DNA from: an uncultured Clostridia bacterium
GTDB lineage: Bacteria; Bacillota; Clostridia; Oscillospirales; CAG-272
Assembly: GCA_904501765.1 (NCBI GenBank)
Contig: CAJGCM010000017.1
Coordinates: 1-24,675, forward strand
DNA length: 24,675 nucleotides
Direction of reading: 5' to 3'
The notes under the pieces are model-generated. The model worked only from the letters and a program-made list of their open reading frames with translations. It did not search any database and was not told the DNA's origin. Shown here one piece after another: positions 23,747 through 24,675 of this stretch. The position numbers and the translations under genes were made by a program. Position 1 is the first letter of the stretch. Each line of letters opens with the position of its first letter.

Positions 23747-24544
23747 CTATTTTTGCTTGATTTTAATTTTTTTAGGTATAATAACGCTCTTTTGATTCGA
23801 AATCCGCTTAAGCTCACCTGAGTTGTTTTCAATAATCAGAGTTCCGTTAGAGCTATCAACAGAGAGAATTTTTCCCGACTTTCTTTTTCCTCCGTTTGAT
23901 ATGTAGGTAACCCTTTGTCCTGTCAGAATGAATTTCTGACGGTAGGTTTCCATAAATTTTTCAGGCGATTTCAGATTTTTGGGAAACATAGCGAGAAATT
24001 TTGAAAGAATGTTTTTGGCAATTATCATAGCAATTGGCGCATTTTCGCTTTCAAAAACCTTTTTTACAAGGTCGGTAAGTCTTGGAGGAAAATCCGCATT
24101 TGTTAGCTTGGCGGCAAAGGATACGATAACGTATTCATAGGAAGAAAAATCGTCAAGCTTTCCCTCAGCAGAGGCAGAGCCAATCTTTCTTCCTTCACAG
24201 TATATATCGCTGACCCAACCAAGACCAAGCTCCTTTGTGGTATGCTCTTCAAGGGCGGAAATCATTGCCACGGCTGACATTGCGCCGAGAAAACCCGCCT
24301 GCGCAGGGAATATGGAAGGGCGGAGAATACAGGAAATATAGACACCTGATTCACGCTCCCCGGGCTTTAGCGGTTCGCCTGTTGCGCTTACTTTAGTCTG
24401 ACTTTCGGAAAAAACTATGTATTTGTCAGGATACCCGAGCCTTGCATAAATTCTTGCAAGATCCAGTGTGGATGCTAAGGTTTCGTGACACTCAACCTTA
24501 ACGATATTACCGTCTCCCACGTTCAGTATAAAACGGTGCGCCAT
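23747..24544 (-). CDS. Divergent biotin/lipoate-protein ligase-like protein
   Basis: Protein of 265 aa that resembles the BirA/LplA catalytic domain followed by a small C-terminal beta-barrel. Matching parts are HETLASTLDLAR (20-31, like the STNDxA motif), a W110-V-S-D113-IYCEGRKIGS stretch (like KWPND and its following strand), and a C-terminal GQRVTYIS...SGKILSVD segment (about 209-230). Two key features are missing: the GRGRxGR biotin loop reads PGERESG, and the essential lysine of KWPND is G109. Activity as a biotin ligase is therefore doubtful; it may act differently or only bind. No biotin carrier gene is near. The ATG at 24544 is chosen for AAAGGAG six bases upstream; a longer TTG start is rejected. 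Confidence 0.7.
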   Translation of the reverse strand: MAHRFILNVGDGNIVKVECHETLASTLDLARIYARLGYPDKYIVFSESQTKVSATGEPLKPGERESGVYISCILRPSIFPAQAGFLGAMSAVAMISALEEHTTKELGLGWVSDIYCEGRKIGSASAEGKLDDFSSYEYVIVSFAAKLTNADFPPRLTDLVKKVFESENAPIAMIIAKNILSKFLAMFPKNLKSPEKFMETYRQKFILTGQRVTYISNGGKRKSGKILSVDSSNGTLIIENNSGELKRISNQKSVIIPKKIKIKQK

Positions 24545-24624
24545 AGCTTTCTCCTTTCCTAAAATCAAAGTGTAATGAGCCGCTCAAATGAAAAAGACCA
24601 CCGTGAGCGAGAAATTTCATATAA

Positions 24625-24653
24625 ATTATATAACAAAGCGATTATTTTGTCAA
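24625..24653 (-). promoter_or_regulatory. Perfect consensus promoter of the ligase-like gene
   Basis: Minus strand TTGACA (24648-24653), 17 bp and TATAAT (24625-24630). The leader of about 73 nt can form a CGCTCA/TGAGCG hairpin (24581-24586 with 24604-24609). Confidence 0.85.
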
Positions 24654-24675
24654 TACTGTAAAAAACCTTTGCAAA

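Overview
The window looks like a chromosomal segment of an uncultured low-to-moderate-GC Gram-positive bacterium, most likely a gut-type Clostridia (Oscillospiraceae or Christensenellales-like). This rests on near-consensus TTGACA/TATAAT promoters with 17-bp spacers, strong GGAGG ribosome-binding sites, U-tailed hairpin terminators, lipobox lipoproteins, a VanZ protein, a BspA-type leucine-rich-repeat lipoprotein and an HPr-like protein. The lineage is inferred from gene content, not from a marker gene. I saw no phage, IS, CRISPR, tRNA or rRNA.

Left edge (1-523): the end of a GC-rich tandem array with an exact 216-bp period. Each unit folds into hairpins, and each ends in a terminator-like hairpin with a T-tract. 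The array stops exactly at the end of the last T-tract (494). It is the least explained structure in the window.

524-3483, minus strand: a KdgF-like cupin, a class II fructose-bisphosphate aldolase and a class C beta-lactamase-fold serine hydrolase. 3618-5988, plus: a large tail-anchored protein of unknown role (zinc ribbon, helical domain, DUF5050-like propeller, two membrane helices). 6103-7785: an isolated strong terminator, then cysS with its own promoter and terminator. 7795-12006: a close-packed run of five plus-strand genes ending at a strong terminator: Sel1-repeat protein, VanZ-like membrane protein, D-serine-dehydratase/D-threonine-aldolase-like PLP enzyme, PHP-family phosphatase, alkaline-phosphatase-superfamily enzyme.

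12054-15600, minus: two adjacent half-size ABC exporters whose motifs complement each other as one heterodimer with one degenerate ATP site. 15669-16025: a short HPr-like gene with a perfect consensus promoter and a terminator shared with the next operon. 16021-20212, minus: a complete potA-potB-potC-potD polyamine importer operon, read from a promoter carrying two adjacent inverted repeats. Its substrate-binding protein has an extra C-terminal membrane anchor.

20295-20966, minus: an M50 site-2-type membrane protease. 21038-23578, plus: a modular LRR lipoprotein with three diverged copies of one module. It converges, through a bidirectional terminator, on a minus-strand biotin/lipoate-ligase-like protein (23747-24544) that has a consensus promoter but lacks the usual catalytic motifs.
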